Source of the DNA: Alsobacter soli
Lineage (GTDB): Bacteria; Pseudomonadota; Alphaproteobacteria; Rhizobiales; Beijerinckiaceae
DNA: 64,000 nucleotides
Direction: 5' to 3'
Assembly: GCF_003004785.1 (NCBI RefSeq)
Contig: NZ_PVZS01000009.1
Location: 62,001 to 126,000 of the forward strand
A model generated the notes under the pieces. It was not told the DNA's origin. It did not search any database and worked only from the letters and a program-made list of their open reading frames with translations. Made by a program: the position numbers and the translations under genes. Positions within the stretch are counted from its first letter, which is position 1. Each line of letters starts with the position of its first letter. Of this stretch, positions 9,137 through 18,592 are shown piece by piece.

Positions 9137-10159
9137 ATGAGTCCCTTCAAGCTGATCGCCACGGCGGCTGCAGCATTGCTTCTGACCGGAGCCGCGGCCT
9201 TCGCGCAGGCGCCCGAGAAGAAGGACGTGAAGCTCGGCGTTGGCGGCAAGGCGCTGCTGTACTACCTGCCGCTGACCATCGCGGAGCGGAAGGGCTTCTT
9301 CAAGGAGCAGGGGCTCGATGTCGAGATCTCCGACTTCGCCGGCGGCGCCAAGTCGCTGCAGGGCCTTATTGGCGGCTCGCTCGACGTGGTGACGGGCGCC
9401 TATGAGCACACCATCCGCATGCAGGCCAAGGGCCAGGACATCCGCGCCGTACTCGAACTCGGGCGCTTCCCCGGCATCGTGGTGGGCGTCGCCAAGGCGA
9501 AGGCCGACAGCTACAAGTCTCCCAAGGACCTGAAGGGCATGAAGATCGGCGTCACCGCGCCGGGGTCCTCCACCAACATGCTGGTCAACTTCCTGCTCGC
9601 CAAGGAAGGCCTGACCCCGCAGGACGCCTCCTTCATCGGCGTTGGCAGCGCGCAATCGGCGGTGGCCGCCATCAAGAACGGCCAGCTGGACGCCATTTCA
9701 CACCTCGAGCCCGTCATCTCCATGCTGGAGCGGTCGGGCGACATCAAGGTCGTGGTCGACACCCGCACGGAAGAGGGCACCAAGGCGCTGTTCGGCGGCT
9801 CCAACCCGGCCGCGGTGCTCTATGTGAAGAAGGACTTCATCGACAAGTACCCGAACACCGTCCAGGCGGTGACGAACGGCCTCTACAAGGCGCTCCAGTG
9901 GATCCAGAAGGCGAGCCCCGAGGAGATCGCCGCCACGGTGCCGGAGGAGTACCTGCTTGGCGACAAGTCTCTCTACGAGCTGGCCGTGAAGAACTCCAAG
10001 CCGACCTATTCGCAGACGGGCCTCATCTCGGAAAGCGGGATGAAGAGCACCTACGACATGCTGAAGCAGTTCGATCCGGAGTTGAAGGAGTCCAAGGTGA
10101 ACCTCGCGGACACTTTCGACCCTCGCTTCGCCAAGAAGGCGGCCGAGGTAGTGAAGTAA
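9137..10159 (+). CDS. ABC transporter substrate-binding protein, NMT1/SsuA-like
   Basis: A 340-residue periplasmic protein. Residues 1-23 form a Sec signal peptide ending AAAFAQA. The mature part starts with a type 2 binding-protein fold: YYLPLTIAERKGFFKEQGLD, then the GGAKSLQGLIGGSLDVVTG segment typical of SsuA/THI5-like proteins for aromatic or sulfonate-like ligands. It delivers substrate to the preceding permease and ATPase. The ligand cannot be named from sequence alone. A terminator hairpin follows 63 bases after the stop. Confidence 0.9.
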   Translation: MSPFKLIATAAAALLLTGAAAFAQAPEKKDVKLGVGGKALLYYLPLTIAERKGFFKEQGLDVEISDFAGGAKSLQGLIGGSLDVVTGAYEHTIRMQAKGQDIRAVLELGRFPGIVVGVAKAKADSYKSPKDLKGMKIGVTAPGSSTNMLVNFLLAKEGLTPQDASFIGVGSAQSAVAAIKNGQLDAISHLEPVISMLERSGDIKVVVDTRTEEGTKALFGGSNPAAVLYVKKDFIDKYPNTVQAVTNGLYKALQWIQKASPEEIAATVPEEYLLGDKSLYELAVKNSKPTYSQTGLISESGMKSTYDMLKQFDPELKESKVNLADTFDPRFAKKAAEVVK

Positions 10160-10222
10160 CCGGGAGACGCGCGCCCGATCCACCTTGTGGCCTGGAGGCA
10201 ATGGATCTGCAGCTGACTTGGC

Positions 10223-10253
10223 GGCCCGGGTTCACCCGGGCCGTTCCCTTTTT
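10223..10253 (+). terminator. Rho-independent terminator after the ABC importer
   Basis: GGCCCGGG (10223-10230) pairs with CCCGGGCC (10235-10242) across a TTCA loop; a T-rich tract ends at 10253. The rest of the 329-base gap to 10488 holds no convincing gene, only the EcfG-type promoter listed next. Confidence 0.8.
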
Positions 10254-10429
10254 GGGTGACCTACTTTCTCGAGGCTTGTCGGAAAGCTTTTCATGCTCAA
10301 GCTTCGGCTTGCAGCTCGGAAATGACGACCTGAAGCATCCTGAGTCTCTCGGATTATGAACGGCCATTCAGATGTAATATGAACATGTATTCATCATGCG
10401 GGTTGCCGGCTTTTGTTGTGCGATTTCTC

Positions 10430-10455
10430 GGAACCGGCAGTGCGAGTCCTCCGTT
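10430..10455 (+). promoter_or_regulatory. EcfG-type general stress promoter
   Basis: GGAAC, a 17-base spacer, then CGTT. This matches exactly the established alphaproteobacterial general stress consensus GGAAC-N16/17-CGTT. It lies 33 bases upstream of the ATG of the DUF1236 gene, in the right orientation. Confidence 0.8.
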
Positions 10456-10488
10456 GATTGGCCGGGGGTGATCAACGGAGAGAACGAC

Positions 10489-10905
10489 ATGAAGGCGAAG
10501 CTTCTTTCTGCCGCCGCCTTGGCGGCGATGATCGCCATGCCGGTGGCCGCTCAGGCCCAGTCCTCCGGCGGAGCCGCCGCGGGGGCGACTGCTGGCGCCG
10601 TGGGCGGCGCCGTCGTGGGTGGTCCCGTGGGGGCCGTGGTAGGCGGCGCGACAGGCGCCGTGGTTGGCGGCACGCTCGCGGGCGCCGACGAAACGCGGTT
10701 CAAGGAGTATGTGGTGCGCGAGCACCGTCCGTCCGTCCGCGTGAAGGAAAAGGTGGCTGTCGGCGCGACGCTGCCCTCCACCGTCGAGTACTACGAGGTC
10801 CCCGCCAGCGTGGGCGTGAAGACGACCTATCGCTACGCCGTGGTGAACGACCAGACGGTGCTGGTGGACCCGCATACGCACAAGATCGTCCAAGTCATCG
10901 ATTGA
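10489..10905 (+). CDS. Secreted DUF1236 glycine-zipper protein
   Basis: A 138-residue exported protein. Signal peptide residues 1-23 end in AAQAQ. A Gly/Ala/Val-rich glycine-zipper stretch follows to about residue 65 (repeated GAVVGG-type units). The C-terminal DUF1236 part has VREHRPSVRVKEKVAVGA and STVEYYEVP. DUF1236 proteins are envelope proteins of unknown function common in Rhizobiales. The ATG with GGAGAGAACGAC upstream fits better than an earlier in-frame ATG that has no signal peptide. An exact EcfG-type promoter upstream suggests stress induction. Confidence 0.85.
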   Translation: MKAKLLSAAALAAMIAMPVAAQAQSSGGAAAGATAGAVGGAVVGGPVGAVVGGATGAVVGGTLAGADETRFKEYVVREHRPSVRVKEKVAVGATLPSTVEYYEVPASVGVKTTYRYAVVNDQTVLVDPHTHKIVQVID

Positions 10906-10997
10906 CGGAACGATCGCGGCGCAGCGCCGCTTGAACCCAACAAACCGCCGGGACGACGCCCATAAGGGGCGCCCCGGCCCAGAAGGGACAAATCATC

Positions 10998-11897
10998 ATG
11001 AAACTCGTTCCCCTCGGCCTGGCCCTCGCGCTCGTCAGCACGACGGCCCTCGCCCAGACCAATCTCAACGCCGGCGGTTCGGCGTCCACCAGCGGGTCCG
11101 GCGGCGCTTCTGTAAGCTCGCAGTCGGGCGGCGACTCGACCATGCAACGCCAGAAGGCTGGCGGCGGCCACGAGCAGCGCGCGCAGGGCGGCTCCATGAC
11201 CAAGCAGAAGATGGGCGCCAGCGAGGAGCGTTCCGGCTCCGCTCGCGTGAAGGGCTCGGCCTCCGTGGAGGGTCGCACCACGGTGGGCGCCCGCAGCCAT
11301 GAGGAAGGCGGCGTTTCCGTGCGCACGCGCACCCGCACTTCTGAAGGCCCCAGCGTCTCGGTGCATCGCCGCTCTGTGACGAGCTACAATGACGAGCCGT
11401 CCACGACGGTGATCCACAAGCGCAAGCGCTTCGTGCATCGCTATTACGACGACGAGCCCCGCCGGAAGGTGGTGATCCGCAAGCATCATCACCGCTTCTA
11501 CGCGGAGGAGCCGTCCATCACGATCCGCAAGAAGCGGCACGTGGTGCGCACCTGGGAGAACGACTCCCCGTCCGTGACCTATCGCAGCCGTACGGTGCAC
11601 CGCTACGGGCATAACGAGCCGTCCAGCAGCGTGTCGATCCGCACGGGCGAGCGGCATACGAATACGCGGTTCTCGGCTGAGACCCGCGGTCGCGGCGAGA
11701 TGTCCGGCACCCGCGAGAAGTCGCGCAGCATCGAGACCGGCTCGGTTCGCGGCAAGGGCGACGTCCAGGGCTCCGGCTCGCTGAGCACGAAGTCGGGCGG
11801 CTCGACCAGCGGCAAGGCGAGCGGCTCCATGGGAATGCAGGGCTCCGGCGGCTCGCACAGCGTGAAGCCTCAGAGCTCGGGTGGCGCGGCCCAGTAA
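10998..11897 (+). CDS. Secreted basic protein with tandem E-P-S repeats, unknown function
   Basis: A 299-residue protein I do not recognise. Residues 1-19 form a signal peptide (cleavage after ALA). A Ser/Gly-rich low-complexity part follows. The centre (about residues 130-220) holds five imperfect tandem units of 17-20 residues, each opening with [DEN]-[ES]-P-[SR] and continuing with Ser/Thr/Val then clusters of His, Lys, Arg and aromatic residues. The C terminus returns to Ser/Gly-rich sequence. The protein is strongly basic. It may be an envelope or surface polymer-binding protein, but that is a guess. A terminator follows directly. Confidence 0.8.
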   Translation: MKLVPLGLALALVSTTALAQTNLNAGGSASTSGSGGASVSSQSGGDSTMQRQKAGGGHEQRAQGGSMTKQKMGASEERSGSARVKGSASVEGRTTVGARSHEEGGVSVRTRTRTSEGPSVSVHRRSVTSYNDEPSTTVIHKRKRFVHRYYDDEPRRKVVIRKHHHRFYAEEPSITIRKKRHVVRTWENDSPSVTYRSRTVHRYGHNEPSSSVSIRTGERHTNTRFSAETRGRGEMSGTREKSRSIETGSVRGKGDVQGSGSLSTKSGGSTSGKASGSMGMQGSGGSHSVKPQSSGGAAQ

Positions 11898-11921
11898 GAA
11901 CGGGCAGGCGCGATCAGGATC

Positions 11922-11949
11922 GGGCGCAGCCTCAGGGCTGCGCCCTTTT
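11922..11949 (+). terminator. Rho-independent terminator
   Basis: GGGCGCAGCC (11922-11931) pairs with GGCTGCGCCC (11936-11945) and TTTT follows. It ends the plus-strand repeat-protein transcript just before the convergent selO stop. Confidence 0.85.
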
Positions 11950-11957
11950 CGTTTCAG

Positions 11958-13436
11958 CTAGGTGCCGCAGTAGGTCACGTAGGCCTGGCTGCTCGGAGGA
12001 GGCGCCTCCGCGTAGGCGGCGAACTCCGGCTGGTCCTCGTAGGGGTGGGCCAGAACGCGCAGGAATTCTTCGAAGGGCGCGTAATCCTGCCGCTCCACCG
12101 CGGCTTCTATCATGCGCTCGACGAGATGGTTGCGGGGAATGAAGGCCGGGTTGGCGCGGCGCATCGCGTCGGCGCGATCTTCCGGCGAGGCGGGCTCCTG
12201 CGCCAGGCGCGCGCGCCAGCGGGCCAGCCACTCGTCGATGGCAGGCAAGTCCATGAATAGGTCTCTCACACGCTCGTTTCCGGACAGGTCGGCGGCAGCG
12301 TCGGCGAGGCGGCGAAAGAGCAGCGTGAAATCGACCTTGTCCGACGCCATGCGGGCCAGCAGCGCCTGGGCGAGCGCCAGGTCCTCCTCACGCGCGGTCA
12401 CCAACCCCAGCTTGCGGCGAAGGCCGGAGAGGTAGCGATCGTTGAAGACTTCCACGAAGACGTCCAGGGCGGCCTGGGCTTGCGCCACAGCCTGCTTTTG
12501 GTCCTCGCCCATGAGGGGCAGAAGGGCTTCGGCGAGGCGCGCGAGGTTCCATTGAGCGATGCCGGGCTGCGCGCCATAGGCGTAGCGCCCCTGCCGGTCG
12601 ATGGAGCTGAAGACCGTGGCCGGGTCGTAGGTGTCCATGAAGGCGCAGGGGCCATAGTCGATGGTTTCGCCCGAGATGGACATGTTGTCCGTGTTCATCA
12701 CGCCATGGATGAAGCCGAGCAGCATCCAGCGCGACAGCAGTTCGGCCTGTCGCCGGACGACGCCCTCGAACAATGCGCGATAGGGGTTCTCGGCCTGTGC
12801 CGCAGCGGGGTCATGCCGGGCGATAGCGTAGTCCGCCATGGTCTTGAGCGACGCGACGTCGCGCCGGGCCGCGAAGAACTCGAAGGTGCCGATGCGGATG
12901 TGGCTGGAGGCGACCCGGGCCAGCACGGCGCCAGGCAGGATCTCCTCACGCATGACGTGCTCTCCGGTGGTCACAGCGGCCAAGGCGCGCGTGGTGGGCA
13001 CGCCCAGGGCGGCCATGGCCTCGCTGACCAGGTACTCGCGCAGGACCGGCCCCAGGGCCGCGCGCCCGTCCCCGCCCCGCGAGAAGGGCGTCGGGCCGGA
13101 GCCTTTCAACTGGATGTCGCGGCGAGCGCCGGAGCGGTCGAGCACCTCGCCGATCAGGAGCGCCCGGCCGTCGCCGAGTTGCGGGGAGAAATGACCGAAC
13201 TGGTGGCCCGCATAAGCTGTCGCGATCGGCTCGGAGCCGCCGAACAGGCTCCGGCCGGCAAGGGCGGACACGCCGTCCGGCGAGGAGAGGGCGTCGGGAC
13301 CCAGGCCGAGTTGCAGGGCCAGCTCCCGGTTGAGCTTGACGAGTCGGGGAGCCGACACGGCGGTGGGCTGCGTGCGGGTGAAGAACGGGCCGTCGAGCCG
13401 GGCGTAGGTGTTGTCGAACGGAAGGGTGACGGTCAC
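11958..13436 (-). CDS. selO: Protein adenylyltransferase SelO (YdiU family)
   Basis: A 492-residue pseudokinase-fold enzyme that transfers AMP to protein Ser/Thr/Tyr, a redox-linked modification in homologues. Seen in order: FDNTYARLDGPFFTRTQPT at the N terminus, the nucleotide-binding YAGHQFGHFSPQLGDGRA, GSGPTPFSRGGDGRA, and the metal-binding MNTDNMSISGETIDYGPCAF. Length is as expected. The GTG start has GGAGAT eight bases upstream and begins at the conserved VTLPFDNTYA; a longer frame lacks homology. Convergent with the repeat protein. Confidence 0.94.
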   Translation of the reverse strand: MTVTLPFDNTYARLDGPFFTRTQPTAVSAPRLVKLNRELALQLGLGPDALSSPDGVSALAGRSLFGGSEPIATAYAGHQFGHFSPQLGDGRALLIGEVLDRSGARRDIQLKGSGPTPFSRGGDGRAALGPVLREYLVSEAMAALGVPTTRALAAVTTGEHVMREEILPGAVLARVASSHIRIGTFEFFAARRDVASLKTMADYAIARHDPAAAQAENPYRALFEGVVRRQAELLSRWMLLGFIHGVMNTDNMSISGETIDYGPCAFMDTYDPATVFSSIDRQGRYAYGAQPGIAQWNLARLAEALLPLMGEDQKQAVAQAQAALDVFVEVFNDRYLSGLRRKLGLVTAREEDLALAQALLARMASDKVDFTLLFRRLADAAADLSGNERVRDLFMDLPAIDEWLARWRARLAQEPASPEDRADAMRRANPAFIPRNHLVERMIEAAVERQDYAPFEEFLRVLAHPYEDQPEFAAYAEAPPPSSQAYVTYCGT

Positions 13437-13545
13437 GGCTCGATCTCCAGGCGCGCCGGGGGCGAGCGCCTTCCTGAGCCGCCTTAGATGGGGCTTGGGA
13501 GCGCCAGAGCCAAGCCGGGGCTCGACGTCCGTCCCGGCGCCGCTC

Positions 13546-15855
13546 TCACCCGTGCTTGGGCCGGAACGGAAGGACGCCCGATCCCGGTTCCCGCATGATG
13601 TCGTCAATGGCCCATGCCAGGGCGTTCTGGTCGAAGGGCTTGTTGAGCCGGGGTAACGAGGCCTGGGTCTCCGTGGGCAGTTCGGCGTAGCCGGTGGCGA
13701 GCATCAGGCGCAGGCCGGGCCGCTCCTTGCGCAGACGCTCGATCAGCTGGAGCCCTGTCATCTCCGGCATCACGTGGTCGGTAATGACGAGATCGAGCGT
13801 TCGAGCCCTGTTGAGGAGCTCCAGCGCCTCGGCGCCGGAGCGGGCCTCGATGACGCGATGGCCGAGGTCCTCCAGCATGGCGGCGGTGTTCTCGAGAACG
13901 AGAGGGTCGTCGTCGACGACCAGGATCGTGTAGGCGCACGAGGCCTGGCGTGGGTAGGGGACGATGCTGGTGGTGGATTCCGCCTTTTCGGCAGGCGGGG
14001 CTACGGGAAGCCAGATCTCCGCCGTGGTGCCCACGTCAGGCCTGCTCGTCAGCACGAGCCGGCCCTGGGACTGCTCGGCCATGCCGTGGACCATGGAAAG
14101 GCCCAGACCCGTGCCCTTGCCCACCCCCTTGGTGGTGAAGAATGGTTCCTGCGCCCGCGCCAGGGTCGCCTCGTCCATTCCGTGTCCGGTGTCCATCACC
14201 GACAGGCAGACATAGCGCCCGGCAGCCAGGCGCCCGGATCCGTCAGCGATTTCCTCGCGACCCCCGATCGTGATCAGGCCGCCTTCCGCCATGGCGTCAC
14301 GGGCATTGACGACGAGATTGAGCAGCGCCAGCTCGAGCTGGTTGGCGTCGACGAGCGCCGGCGGCAAGCCCAGCGGGAAACGCGTCTCGATCCGCGTGGT
14401 TGGGCCGATGGAGCGGTTGAGCAGGTCGCTCATGCCGTTGACCAGATCTGGCAGGTCGACCGAACTCGGCTTGAGGTCCTGGCGGCGCGCGAAGGCCAGC
14501 ATGCGCTGGGTGAGAGCCGCGCCGCGCTCGGCGCCCTGTATGGCGTTGTCGAGCAACCGCGTGATCTTCGGATCGGGCGGCAGCCGCTTCCTGAGCAGGT
14601 CGAGGCTGCCCAGGACAGCCATGAGCAGGTTGTTGAAATCGTGGGCGACGCCGCCCGTCAGTTGGCCGACCGCCTCCATCTTCTGCGATTGGGCGAGCGC
14701 TTCCCGCGCCTGTTCAAGCGCGTCCTGGGCCTGCTTGCGCTCGGTGATGTCCCGCGTGACCTTGGCGAAACCGACCAGCTGGCCTTTTTCGTCGCGAATG
14801 GGGTCGATCACGATGCTGGCCCAGAAGCGGGTGCCGTCCTTGCGAACGCGCCAGCCTTCGCTCTCGAACTTGCCCTCTGTCGCGGCGGTGTCGAGCGCCC
14901 GCCGGGGCACCCCTGCCGCCTTGTCCTCCTCCGTGTAGAAGCGAGAGAAGTGGCTGCCGACGATCTCGTCGAAGGTATATCCCTTGATGCGCTGCGCCCC
15001 GGCGTTCCAGTTCGCGACGCGGCCGGTCTCGTCGAGCATGAAGATCGCGTAGTCCGTCACGCTTTGCACGAGGAGGCGGAAGCGCTCTTCGCTTTGGCGC
15101 AGGGCCGAGGCCTCCCGCTCCGCGAGTTGGGCGAAGTGGCGGTCGAACATGGCGGCCACCAGGGCCAGTATCAGGATGAGGAACGTCGTCCCGGTGACCC
15201 AAAGCGCCAGGCTCACCGGGTTCACATCGACGGCGGCATGCTCGTGCGCCATCGCCTCGGCCGGCGTGAAGGACATGCCCCGCATGGCGGCGTAGTGCAT
15301 GCCGGACACGGCGAGACCCATCGCGGCGGCTGCGAACAGACGTTCGACGAATCGAGCGCTCCGGAAAGACAGCCAGAGGGCGACAGTGGCGGCCACCATG
15401 GCGATCACAATCGAGATCAGGACCCACAGGCGGTCGTAGTGGATTTGAGCCTGGACCCGGAGCGCCGCCATGCCGAGATAGTGCATGCCGGCAATGCCAA
15501 GCCCCATGACGAGGCCGCTGGCCAGGAGCATCGGGATCCTGCGCTCGCCACGGATCGCCGTGTGAAAGCCGATGGCAGTGACGGCGATCGGCAGGGCCAG
15601 CGAAAGAAGGGTCAGCCCCACGCTGTAGCCGCGCACGCTCACGCCGGGGATGCTGAAGGCCAGCATGGCGACGAAGTGCATCGACCAGATGCCTCCGCCC
15701 ATCGCCAGCGCGGCCGTCGCGAGCCAGACGTAAGACGGCCACCCGGACGTTTGGCGCATGCGGCCGGCCAGATCGAGCGCCGTGTAGGATGCGGCGATCG
15801 CGATCAGCACGGAAAGGACGACGAGCGATGGGTCGTGGGCGCCTGAGTGAGGCAT
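13546..15855 (-). CDS. MHYT-PAS hybrid histidine kinase/response regulator
   Basis: A 769-residue membrane sensor kinase. Residues about 1-245 form a seven-helix MHYT domain with three motif copies ([28 protein letters not shown]), proposed in this family to bind copper and sense O2, CO or NO. A PAS domain ([15 protein letters not shown]...) with PAC segment follows, then HisKA with [14 protein letters not shown], a HATPase_c domain (N box [10 protein letters not shown] box [11 protein letters not shown]), and a C-terminal receiver ([11 protein letters not shown], phosphoacceptor in LVITDHVMP). An exact EcfG-type promoter lies 46 bases upstream of the ATG, so it may be stress-induced. Confidence 0.92.
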   Translation of the reverse strand: MPHSGAHDPSLVVLSVLIAIAASYTALDLAGRMRQTSGWPSYVWLATAALAMGGGIWSMHFVAMLAFSIPGVSVRGYSVGLTLLSLALPIAVTAIGFHTAIRGERRIPMLLASGLVMGLGIAGMHYLGMAALRVQAQIHYDRLWVLISIVIAMVAATVALWLSFRSARFVERLFAAAAMGLAVSGMHYAAMRGMSFTPAEAMAHEHAAVDVNPVSLALWVTGTTFLILILALVAAMFDRHFAQLAEREASALRQSEERFRLLVQSVTDYAIFMLDETGRVANWNAGAQRIKGYTFDEIVGSHFSRFYTEEDKAAGVPRRALDTAATEGKFESEGWRVRKDGTRFWASIVIDPIRDEKGQLVGFAKVTRDITERKQAQDALEQAREALAQSQKMEAVGQLTGGVAHDFNNLLMAVLGSLDLLRKRLPPDPKITRLLDNAIQGAERGAALTQRMLAFARRQDLKPSSVDLPDLVNGMSDLLNRSIGPTTRIETRFPLGLPPALVDANQLELALLNLVVNARDAMAEGGLITIGGREEIADGSGRLAAGRYVCLSVMDTGHGMDEATLARAQEPFFTTKGVGKGTGLGLSMVHGMAEQSQGRLVLTSRPDVGTTAEIWLPVAPPAEKAESTTSIVPYPRQASCAYTILVVDDDPLVLENTAAMLEDLGHRVIEARSGAEALELLNRARTLDLVITDHVMPEMTGLQLIERLRKERPGLRLMLATGYAELPTETQASLPRLNKPFDQNALAWAIDDIMREPGSGVLPFRPKHG

Positions 15856-15900
15856 TCGGGAGCGGCGGACCTTTCAGGCCCCTGGTTGGCAACAGGGGTA

Positions 15901-15926
15901 AACGCCTCGCCAGGATTGTTTGTTCC
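15901..15926 (-). promoter_or_regulatory. EcfG-type general stress promoter
   Basis: On the minus strand GGAAC (15926-15922), 17 bases, CGTT (15904-15901). Exact match to GGAAC-N16/17-CGTT, pointing at the MHYT hybrid kinase whose start codon is at 15855. Confidence 0.75.
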
Positions 15927-15969
15927 CGCTGTCGCTACCCTGATGTGTGCTTCCGCCGACGCGTGCGCC

Positions 15970-16293
15970 TCAATCAGCGAATTGGATGTCCTCGAAGGAT
16001 CGATAGCGGCCCATGACGTTTCCATCCCCGTCGTACTGCTTGGAGGAGCCGACCCGGACGACGACCCGGCGGCCCTCCAGCTTGGCAGGCAGTTCCGTCG
16101 CCTCGTTCCAGGGGCGGCAAGCCTTCGCCACGCAAAGGCCGTCCACCTCCCTGCCGGCGTCGGTCTTGATGGTGAGGTAGCAGTTGTCGCCGCAGTTGAA
16201 GCCCGCGATCCTGCCGCTGAGGCGCTGCTGCGCGAAAGCCGGCGTCATGACCGTGAAGGCGAGCATTCCAGCCAGAAAAACACACAAGCGCAT
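15970..16293 (-). CDS. Small secreted protein, unknown function
   Basis: A 107-residue protein with a clear signal peptide (residues 1-21, ending PAFA before QQ). The mature part carries two Cys pairs (GFNCGDNCYLTIKTDAG and GLCVAKACRPW), suggesting disulfides, and an OB-like beta-rich pattern (GRIAGF, RRVVVRVG). I do not recognise a named family. It stands alone, 44 bases past the EcfG-type promoter of the kinase gene on the same strand. Confidence 0.75.
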   Translation of the reverse strand: MRLCVFLAGMLAFTVMTPAFAQQRLSGRIAGFNCGDNCYLTIKTDAGREVDGLCVAKACRPWNEATELPAKLEGRRVVVRVGSSKQYDGDGNVMGRYRSFEDIQFAD

Positions 16294-16440
16294 GTCGACA
16301 TCACCCCCGATTTGCGCGGAAAGACTCGGACCCCACGCACCGAGGGATGATGGTGACCGGCCACATCCAGCTCAAGACACGTTTGGCTTGTGAGGAGATC
16401 GCCAATGCGGAGGGAATTCGCGTCGCGGTGGTGACTTTGA

Positions 16441-16516
<76 letters not shown>

Positions 16517-16646
16517 ATCAAAGTCGTCTCACGGCTGGCGCCGGAGATGCGAAGAGCCGAAGCGTTTTCGAGGTTGCGAACCGCTTCGGCCCCGCGACGA
16601 GGGGGTGAGTAGCAAAGGCCGCCCGGCCTGTCCACCCCCCTTTTTC

Positions 16647-16673
16647 AAAAAAGCGTCATCGAGACTGACGCTT
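16647..16673 (-). terminator. Rho-independent terminator after leuA
   Basis: On the minus strand AAGCGTCA pairs with TGACGCTT across a seven-base loop, followed by TTTT. It lies 83 bases beyond the leuA stop. The 240-base gap between leuA and tRNA-Lys shows nothing else recognisable. Confidence 0.75.
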
Positions 16674-16755
16674 CGGGCCAAGATGCTGAGATGGCTCCTC
16701 AATTTGAGGATCCACTCCGCCTGGCCCGTAGCGGCGGGATGGACGGCCTGGCCTA

Positions 16756-18330
16756 TCAGCCGGCGGCGAGCGCCTCGGGCTTGCCGCGCAGGCGCTTGGT
16801 CATGAGCTTGTTGAGAGCCCCCAGGTAGGCGCGCGCCGAGGCGACTAGCGTATCCGGGTCAGCCGCCTTGGCGGTGACGGACTTGCCGTCCTCCGACAGC
16901 CGCACCGAGACTTCCGCCTGGGCGTCCGTCCCCTCGGTGACCGCGTGCACCTGGTAGAGCTCGAGGCGCGCCTCGTGGGGAACAAGGGCATGAATGGCGT
17001 TGAAGGTCGCGTCCACCGGGCCGTTGCCGCTCGACTGGATGGTCTTGTGGGCGCCGTCGACGTCCAGCGTCAGCGTCGCGAGCTGCGGGCCCTGGGTGCC
17101 GGCGATCACCGTGAGGGCCACAACCTTGATGCGGTCATGGGCGGTGACGATCTCGTCATCGACCAGCGCCTCGATGTCCTCATCATAGACGTGCTTCTTG
17201 CGGTCGGCGAGGTCCTTCATGCGCTTGAAGGCGTCCTCGAAGGCGTTCTCGCCCAGGTCGTAGCCCAGCTCCTTCAGTTTCTCGCGGAAGGCGTGGCGCC
17301 CGGAGTGCTTACCCATCACCAAGGAGGTCTTCGACACGCCCACGGACTCGGGCGTCATGATCTCGTAGGTCTCGGTGTTCTTGAGCATGCCGTCCTGGTG
17401 GATGCCGCTCTCATGCGCGAAGGCGTTCCGGCCGACGATGGCCTTGTTGTACTGCACCGGGAAGGACGTGACGGCGGCGACCAGCTTCGAGGCCCGGGTC
17501 AACATCGTCGTGTCGATGCTACAGGAGTACGGGAAGGCGTCGTTGCGGGTCTTGATGGCCATCACGACTTCTTCCAGCGCGGCGTTGCCAGCCCGCTCGC
17601 CGATGCCGTTGATGGTGCACTCGATCTGCCGCGCGCCGCCCTGCAGGCCGGCCAAGGTATTCGCTACCGCCATGCCGAGGTCGTTGTGGCAGTGCACCGA
17701 AAAGATCGCCTTGTCGGAGTTCGGCACGCGCTCGCGCACCGTCCGGAAAAGGCGAGCGTATTCCTCAGGGGTGGTGTAGCCGACCGTGTCCGGGATGTTG
17801 ATGGTGGTGGCGCCCGCGTTGATCGCCGCCTCGACGCAGCGGCACAGAAAGTCAATTTCCGTGCGGGTGCCGTCCTCCGCCGACCACTCCACGTCCTCCA
17901 CCCAGTTGCGGGCGCGCGTGACGGAAGCCGTCACCATCTCCAGGACCTTGGCCGGCTCCATCTGGAGCTTGTGCTTCATGTGCACGGGCGAGGTCGAGAT
18001 GAAGGTGTGGATGCGCGGCCTGATCGCGCGCTTCACGGCTTCGCCGGCGCGGTCCACGTCCTTCTGGCCGGCGCGGGCCAGTCCCGCAACGGTGGCGCGC
18101 TTCACGCGCTTGGCGATCTCGCTTACCGCCTCGAAGTCGCCTTCGGAGGCGATCGGGAAGCCAGCCTCGATGATGTCGACGCCCATTTCGTCCAGGAGGT
18201 CCGCCACCTGGAGTTTCTCCTCCAGGGTCATGGAGGCGCCGGGCGACTGCTCGCCATCGCGCAGGGTGGTGTCGAAGATCAGGACGCGATCCTTGGAGGA
18301 TACGGCGGCGGCGTCGTTCTGGGCGGTCAT
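16756..18330 (-). CDS. leuA: 2-isopropylmalate synthase
   Basis: A 524-residue enzyme condensing acetyl-CoA with 2-oxoisovalerate, the first committed step to leucine. The N-terminal TIM barrel shows FDTTLRDGEQSPG with the metal-binding Asp, the SVHCHNDLGMAVANTLAG metal-His motif, and NGIGERAGNAALEEVVMA. The C-terminal LeuA dimer regulatory domain (from about residue 390) is the leucine feedback site. The ATG (MTAQND) has GAAGGAC upstream and was preferred over an ATG 11 codons earlier. A leucine-rich leader peptide lies upstream, indicating translational control by leucine supply. Confidence 0.96.
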   Translation of the reverse strand: MTAQNDAAAVSSKDRVLIFDTTLRDGEQSPGASMTLEEKLQVADLLDEMGVDIIEAGFPIASEGDFEAVSEIAKRVKRATVAGLARAGQKDVDRAGEAVKRAIRPRIHTFISTSPVHMKHKLQMEPAKVLEMVTASVTRARNWVEDVEWSAEDGTRTEIDFLCRCVEAAINAGATTINIPDTVGYTTPEEYARLFRTVRERVPNSDKAIFSVHCHNDLGMAVANTLAGLQGGARQIECTINGIGERAGNAALEEVVMAIKTRNDAFPYSCSIDTTMLTRASKLVAAVTSFPVQYNKAIVGRNAFAHESGIHQDGMLKNTETYEIMTPESVGVSKTSLVMGKHSGRHAFREKLKELGYDLGENAFEDAFKRMKDLADRKKHVYDEDIEALVDDEIVTAHDRIKVVALTVIAGTQGPQLATLTLDVDGAHKTIQSSGNGPVDATFNAIHALVPHEARLELYQVHAVTEGTDAQAEVSVRLSEDGKSVTAKAADPDTLVASARAYLGALNKLMTKRLRGKPEALAAG

Positions 18331-18406
18331 CGGGTGTCCTTCTCGTGGCCTTGCCCGTCGCATGCTCTGGCTGACGGGGCTTTTGCGTCTCGTCGGCTTC
18401 CGTCGT

Positions 18407-18449
18407 CCCCTGAGCGCCTAGGCGCAAGCGCCCGGCCGGCCCTCAGGGG
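18407..18449 (-). promoter_or_regulatory. Hairpin between leu leader peptide and leuA
   Basis: CCCCUGAG (18449-18442), which contains the leader stop codon, is perfectly complementary to CUCAGGGG (18414-18407), with a smaller GGCGC/GCGCC stem inside. No U run follows, so it does not look like a standard intrinsic terminator. It could be the base of an alternative structure controlling leuA translation or Rho access, depending on where the ribosome stalls. Confidence 0.55.
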
Positions 18450-18556
18450 CGGGTAAGGAGAAGAAGCCCGGAAAGAAGCAGCGAGGCGCGCAGCGCCGCC
18501 GGACGGACCGCAAGGGTCTCCGTCGTCAGCAGGCGATGGGTGGCGAATGCAGCCAC
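18443..18556 (-). CDS. leu leader peptide (leuA control)
   Basis: A 37-residue ORF with GTG start and AGAGGA six bases upstream. Eleven residues are Leu, ending with SLLLSGLLLLTRP: seven Leu codons within nine near the C terminus. The codons are mainly CTT and CTG. It ends 113 bases before the leuA ATG on the same strand. The position, strong ribosome site and Leu run fit a classical leucine attenuation peptide in which starved ribosomes stall near the end. It is too short for usual gene callers. Confidence 0.8.
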   Translation of the reverse strand: MAAFATHRLLTTETLAVRPAALRASLLLSGLLLLTRP

Positions 18557-18592
18557 GGCGTCCTCTTATCCGGCCAGGCTGGCCGTTTTGGC

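Noticed and set aside
10913-10945. GGAAC box as a further EcfG promoter
   Set aside because: No GTT at 16-17 bases spacing; the following sequence is a GC palindrome.
13774-15846. 690-codon plus-strand frame opposite the MHYT hybrid kinase
   Set aside because: Antisense shadow; the minus-strand frame has full MHYT, PAS, HisKA, HATPase and receiver motifs.
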